Below, piece by piece: positions 58,341-64,000 of a DNA stretch of 64,000 bases; within the stretch, counting starts at the first letter, position 1, and every line of letters begins with the position of its first letter. The position numbers and the translations under genes are program-made. The notes under the pieces were generated by a model, which saw only the letters and a program-made list of their open reading frames with translations, had not been told where the DNA came from and did not search any database. The stretch is from positions 10,110,501-10,174,500 of the forward strand of contig NC_056764.1 in assembly GCF_018687715.1 (NCBI RefSeq). The letters are read 5' to 3'. This DNA comes from Carya illinoinensis. Lineage: Eukaryota > Streptophyta > Magnoliopsida > Fagales > Juglandaceae.

Positions 58341-58829
58341 GACACTATATATGAAAAAAGAAAAAAAATTATTAATATTTAAATTTAAAGGTTTATAAAA
58401 CAATAACAATACCAATATAAATTATTGAATTAACTTATTTGTATACGAATGTATAAGAACTTTCCTCTCTTGCATAGAAAAACGTTTATTATGTACTCAA
58501 AGAGAAAGAGATTAATGACAAAGATAAGAAAGAATAAAGAAGAAACATTATAAGCATGGTTCGAATTTTTTTATACCTATTTAGAGTAAGTCTAAAAAGA
58601 TTGTTCAAATATGTTTTTTTGCAAACATTTTGAAATGATGCAAAAAAATTTAAACCACTCTTAAAACTTGTTTATAGTATTTTATTCAAAACTTTCTCAT
58701 TAATCCCAAACCTAATGGGGACACAAGAATTTTTTTTACACTTCTCATGTTTTGTCATAATAATATATTATATAAACTTCAAATTTCTAATAATATTTTA
58801 TATTATTATTGGCTCTTTAGTTTCAATTT
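58341..58829. other. AT-rich DNA between the RPA-like remnant and the solo LTR
   Basis: No gene, no repeat family and no clear Helitron 5' end are visible. It may hold the lost 5' end of the Helitron. Confidence 0.35.
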
Positions 58830-61005
58830 ATTATTGTGATGACCCGCTTTGACTGTATTTTCGCTGAAATAATTGTTTTTATTTTAATTAATATATCAGT
58901 TATTTATTTTAATTTATTTGCGTTTTAAAATTAGTTTTTAATTTAATTTAATTTATTTGATGTTGTGTTTTATTTCTTTAAGTTGTTTTGTGGTTTTTAA
59001 TCTTTTTGGCGGTTTAGTTTCGTTTCCCGGAATGAGGATTGGACCTCATTTCTTTTCACATATTTTTCCTTTTTCTCTTTTTCCTTTTTTTTCTTTTTCC
59101 CTTCTTTTCTTTTTCCTTTCTTTTTCTTTTTTTTCTTTTTTCTTTTCTCTCTTCTCTTCCCGCGTTCGGACCCCCCCGAGCTCTCTCTCTCTCTCCTCCC
59201 TCTCCCTCACGCCGGCGTCCCGTTCATCAGCTCAGACCGCCGCCGTCCGGCCACCGTTCGGCCCCCCACCGGTCCCATTCTCTTCCCCTCCCTCCGGTGC
59301 ACCACCCCACCCAAGCTCACCCCCAACCGGCCGGCCATTTGGCCGGAAAAAGCCCAACAAAGCAGCACGGTTTTGGCTCCGATCCGCCGCCGTCGCTCCA
59401 CCTCCGGCCACCACTTCTTCACCACTTCATCACCGACTCCTTGCCGTCCTAACCCACCCATTTCCGGCCTCCAACGACCACCGGAACAGCTCCTACAAGC
59501 TAGCTTTCCGTTTTGGGTAACCCGGCCATTTTCCGGCGATTCCGCCGCCACCCACGGCCAACCACCACTTCCAATAGCTTCACAACCATCCCTAGACCAT
59601 TCCCTATCAATTTCGTGTCCTAGTTTGTCCCCGTTCAAAAGTGAGTTTTTCAAACCCACGGCCACAGTGAATTTTCACTGTGACGTTGCTGTTTTTTCGC
59701 CGTTTGCAACGCCGCTTGTTTTCTAAAATTGCCATATAGCGCTGTAAATATTTTCCAAACCCTATTTTCAGATTTTAATATATATTGCTCATTCAATTAT
59801 TTACTGTTGTTGGTTGTTGATTCCGGACTGAGTCCGAGGAGTTTCGGGGGTCGGATGGATGGAGGATGGAGTTGCCTGTTTATTTGATTTATGATTGTTA
59901 GATTATTTTATTATGCATGGTTATGGCATTACATGGTGCATGCACGTGTGTTTGAGGATTTATGTGAAAAGCCTGTGTTTTGGCATAAGTGTATTGCGGG
60001 TGCGTGTGTATCACGAGCCCAAGTCGGGATGGGTTATTATCTCGGTGGAGCTCCTCTGGTCACTCGGGAGCGGAATAAACTGAGTGATGTCCCCTGAGTT
60101 GTCGAGAGAGATGACGGGAGCGGGGCTAGGGGATGCTTGGCTACGAACGCGCCGGGCGCGGAACTGGGCAACGCCCTACTCACCGACTCCGTGGCCCTTC
60201 GCTGGCGAGGGCTAGAGGATGCTTGGCTACGCACGCGCGGGGCGCGGAACTGGGCATCGCTTGTTAGGTGTCACATGTGTGGTGGTACTCTACGGTGTGA
60301 CACTGGAGCCAGGGTGTGCGGATGACCCCTAGGGGAGGTCATGGTGCATACGGTTAAAATTGGATAATGGTTTATGAGGCCAAATGGGACTTTTGGCGTG
60401 AGCCAGATGGACTTCTGGCGAGATATTGGGCCAGATGGACTTCTGGCGAGATATTGGGCCAGATGGACTTTTGGCGGCCAAATGTGACTTTTGGCGTGTT
60501 TTTCGGTAAGGATGTGTTTTTGGGCCAAACGGGTTTTTGGCGTGTGTGGAAAACTGGTGTTTTATGGGCTTTGTGTATTGGGCATGGTTCATGCATCTTG
60601 TTTGAGTTTTATGTGTTTTTATCTGGTAGTGTTTGGGTTTTACTTACCTGCGGTACCATTCGTGGTTCCGTAGCTTTTGGTGCAGAGTTAGAGGACGAAG
60701 AGGAGGAGGCTGAGCCCGAGGATGCGGCTCCGCCGGGTTGCTGATGCTATCTTTTATATTTGTTAAAACTGTATTTGTGTTTTGTAATATTTTATCTATG
60801 TACGTCTTAAACAACTTGTATTACGTTAAGAAAAATTCTGGTACTTAGTTATAACTTTCGTTATCCGCTGCGTGTTTCTCTGTACACATCTGTCGCCTTG
60901 CACACACTCGGCACCCGTCGATGGGATGGTGACCCGGGTTGTCACCATCCGGACGTCTCAATTTCCCCGTGTTCGGGCGTGGGGATTTGGGGGCGTCACA
61001 ATTAT
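58830..61005 (+). mobile_element. Second solo LTR of the chromovirus family, with ATTAT target duplication
   Basis: The LTR runs 58835-61000 (2166 bp), from TGTGATGACCCG to GGGGGCGTCACA. ATTAT flanks it on both sides (58830-58834 and 61001-61005). It aligns with the other LTRs in order, with more changes than the pair at 44653/51928. A local triplication of CCAGATGGACTTYTGGCG lies at about 60400-60476. The EPEDAAPPGC frame ends at 60744. Confidence 0.92.
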
Positions 61006-61423
61006 TATTATTATTATTATAATGGTTTTCATTATTATAAAAGTTGTTGTGTATTTTGTGTTAAGTTTTTTTTTTAATATTTTATTTTGACTTTTAGGAT
61101 TGGGCCTTTTGTACTAGTGGGTTGTGTGTAATGTTTGGATGAATTTTATTATTGCTGGGCCTAGGGTGTGTATGTGAAGGGCCCAGCCCATGTGCCAAAG
61201 GGGAACCCAACCCCTCTTCCTGGATTGTATGGATTTATTCTTTTTATTTCGTTGGTTCTATAATTGTATGGATTTATTCTTTTTATTTCATCTTTTGGTT
61301 GTTGGATTTTTTATCTTAGTTTTTTTTTTCTTTTTGGGTGTGCATCTGCTTGTTGGATTTCCGTTCGTTGGTATAGACCATTTTTTGTTGGGTTTGTCAT
61401 TTGCTTAGATGTGAAATTTGTTG

Positions 61424-61460
<37 letters not shown>

Positions 61461-61675
61461 CAGATATGCAACGTTTCTTTTCTTTTTCTTTTTTTTTTTT
61501 TTTACCTTCTTCTGGTTGATCTTTCTACCATGCAAGATTAAATATGTAATATGTTATTATTAGTATTTCACTTTGATAAGTGTCACAATGTAAAATCAAT
61601 TAATGTCTTGCATTCTTTTAGTGTTTTTATTTTTTATTTCTTTTAGTGTTGCTTCATATTTGTTTGGTTATAGAG

Positions 61676-61738
<63 letters not shown>

Positions 61739-64000
61739 TTTGCTTCAGATTTGTTTCTTATACATATTAATTAGCACTGCCTGATCTAAGCTGGTTTAAA
61801 TAATTATTGAATTATATTGGTTTTTTTTTTTGTAATGTTTTGAAGGATATATGTAGAAATGAAATTAATAATCAGCTTAACAAAATATTTCTGTTTTGAT
61901 GACACACATTGTTATACAATGTTTTATTCCCTCTATTTTTAACCTCTATGAATATTTTGGTCTATTTCTATATTTTTGAATATGTAATTATTTGTATTTT
62001 TTTTCTTTTGGCATTTGTTAATGACTTCTTCTTAATCATCTATGCTCATATGTATTTTTTTGAAAACAATGGATGCCTCTGAGACCTTTTATTTTATTAT
62101 TATTATTTTTTTTGCATATTGCGGTAGATGGTTTTTACCTTTTTTAATAGAAGTTGTTTTGTTTTATTTTTTGAATTCATGGTCTTTTGGTGTTTGTTTT
62201 GAACCTTGTTGGTTTATTTTTTTTGTAGGAAATCTGCTTTGTTTGGCTTGAAGTTTATGCTACTTTGAGATTTATATTTGTTTAATTTACTAATTTGTTT
62301 TGCATTAATCAATTGGGTTTCTTGGTTTGTCTTTTTTTGTTTTTATTAGGATGTTGGATGTGTCTTGACCTATTGAGTTCTATTTTTTGTTTTGTTGGTT
62401 GTTTGTTGTGATTATTTTTACTTTCAGATTTCTTAAAAACATGTCTTTTAGTTTTTTTTTTTTTGTATGTTATGGTAGATATTTCTTTCAGAAAGTGAAA
62501 CCCTTTGTGATTCACCTTATGGTTTATTTTTTTTAAACCTTTTGCATAAAATTTTTTTTTTAGAGTTTTGGGTTTGAAGTTCATGATGATTTGCAATTTG
62601 TATATGGATAGATGTATAATTTAGCTTATTAATGTTGATGTGATTAATAGATTATAAGCTATTTATTTTATTTTAAGCATATATATATAGTTAGATGCCT
62701 GGGAATTAAGAAATGTTGTTTTTTTACTTTCTGGTTGTTTCTTATCTTTACAAGATTTGTATAAAAATATCGATGTTTATAATGATTTAGCAAAAAACTT
62801 GAGTTTCTTATGTTGGTGTGTCATCTGACTGGAGTATGAATTAGTCGTTAATTGATAATTATTAGCTTCATTGTTTTCATATGAGCTATAATAGAAGATG
62901 GGGATTGTCTTATACTATTTGCTGGTCGATAATTTTTTAAACAAGTCAGAATTTTTTTATAAGTTTGTAAGGATATTCTTCATTTATTTAAATATGGTTT
63001 CTAAAAAAAAAATCTGTATCATAAACATGTGTAATGCATAGATAGACTATATATATCATAAACATGTGTAATGCGTAGATAGACTATTTGGATATGTTAT
63101 ATGCTGTCATTTTGCTAGAAATTAAATATTTTTGTTATTTTATAAAGTACCAATTTAATTTTTTGTTATGCCAACAAAAAAACCAGATTTATTTCTTCAG
63201 GTTTTTTCTCCTTATTTTTCATGCATATGGTTTTAAGATGGCTTCTTGAGTTAAATTATGTTGAGGTTCAAATTTATTGGTTGGAAAGTTTGTAGAGTTT
63301 GTTTCTTCTTAATGATTCTCCCATTTTTTTGGTACATGTGGCTTTGGGATCAGTTTTGGTTGTTCATCTTATCTTATCTTTTTGTTTTTGTTTTTTCTTT
63401 TTTAAATAGAGGGTCATATAATGGAATGAAAAAGAAATTAAATATTTTTGTTGTTTTATATAAAGGACTAGTTTTTTTTTTGGTTAATATCTTGTTGGTT
63501 CTTGGGTTCGTAAAATTTTCTTTTTATGTTTTAGTCTCTTCAACAGGTCTAGACGTTTTAGTCTAGATCCGAAAAGTTCTATTCTAACTCTGTTGATCTG
63601 ATTGGACTGTAAGTACTTCATCTAGTCTTTTTTTTTTTTTTTTTTGTTTTGAAACTTGTTAGTTTATTTTTTGTAGGGCTATTTATTTTTTGTAGGGCTA
63701 GGGTTTCTCATCCAAAAAATACGCAATCCTAGAATCAGCCAAGTCTCAGATTTGTTTTGCTTCTTCTGATTACTGTTTGGCTCTTGGAATTATATAATAT
63801 TTATTTAATTTCTAGAGTTGTGGGTTTATGGGTGACTGCTATAAATTGAGCATGTTGTGTGATCTGGTTTGACAATGATTACTTCATCTGGTTTGATTTT
63901 GATTAGTTCATGTAGTTGAAAATATATTATGGTCTTCTTCATGTTATCAGTGTATCGAAACCATGATGGTACAAAATTATTAATGAAAGATATTCTGCAC
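61006..64000. other. T-rich DNA, no gene supported
   Basis: Very T rich on the + strand with long T runs (about 61424-61460 and 61482-61502), a (TTA)n microsatellite of about 20 units (61677-61738), and two tandem copies of a ~37-bp unit with ACATGTGTAATGC (about 63024-63087). At 61206-61294 a GGATTTATTCTTTTTATTTC block is duplicated. Frames seen here are low-complexity. The T-rich, G-containing texture could be a long intron or UTR of a gene beyond the window, but I see no exon. Confidence 0.35.
61677..61738. repeat. (TTA)n microsatellite
   Basis: About 20 perfect units of a TTA trinucleotide repeat. Confidence 0.95.

Noticed and set aside
58957..59520. 187-aa frame in the second solo LTR
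   Set aside because: Same low-complexity U3 frame as in the other LTRs.

Overview
This is nuclear DNA from a flowering plant. The signs are intron-bearing genes with GT-AG introns, a plant-type tRNA-Gly, T-rich introns, and a dense load of plant transposons (Ty3/gypsy chromovirus, Ty1/copia, hAT, Helitron, MITEs). The gene content and MITE style fit a woody eudicot, perhaps Fagales, but that placement is a guess.

Genes. Three host protein genes can be rebuilt exon by exon. (1) 406-7607 (+): a 127-aa three-helix membrane protein of the RAB5IF/Rab5-interacting family; its second intron is swollen to 6.3 kb by a retrotransposon remnant. (2) 8912-11255 (-): a 290-aa PGR5-like (PGRL1/PGRL2-type) membrane protein with a C-terminal CxxC pair, seven exons and one GC-AG intron. 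It converges on gene 1. From memory, the Arabidopsis homologues (At5g59410 and At5g59400) are also neighbours, which supports both calls. (3) 15733-18831 (+): a four-exon AKR4-type aldo-keto reductase with its catalytic tetrad and an unusual C-terminal extension. A tRNA-Gly(UCC) lies at 11559-11630 (-).

Transposons. 2390-6176 (-) and 18965-24292 (+) are two related, very long LTR-like units; the second carries a broken NAC transcription-factor gene. 25262-26153 is a poly(A) retroposon with an 18-bp target duplication. 29727-34471 is a decayed copia element on the minus strand. 35092-37790 is a decayed hAT (ZMYM1/TTF-like) transposase on the minus strand. 44653-54094 is a complete Tekay/Del-like chromovirus with 2.17-kb LTRs and a perfect 5-bp target duplication. 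Two solo LTRs of the same family lie at 41673-43787 and 58835-61000, each with a perfect target duplication. 55883 to about 58340 (-) is a Helitron 3' end with a decayed RPA70-like gene. Several MITEs are scattered between them.

Duplications. The upstream region of the aldo-keto reductase (about 12.4-15.7 kb) is repeated at about 40.3-43.9 kb, but the gene body is missing from the second copy. A second local duplication joins 29.5-29.7/34.5-35.1 kb with 37.9-39.1 kb; the copia element splits one copy, and the hAT lies between the copies.

Points of most interest: a candidate spliceosomal intron at the gag-protease junction of the chromovirus, the NAC capture inside a giant LTR, the Helitron with RPA, and the orphan duplicated upstream region. 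The last 3 kb (61-64 kb) is T-rich sequence with no gene that I can support.
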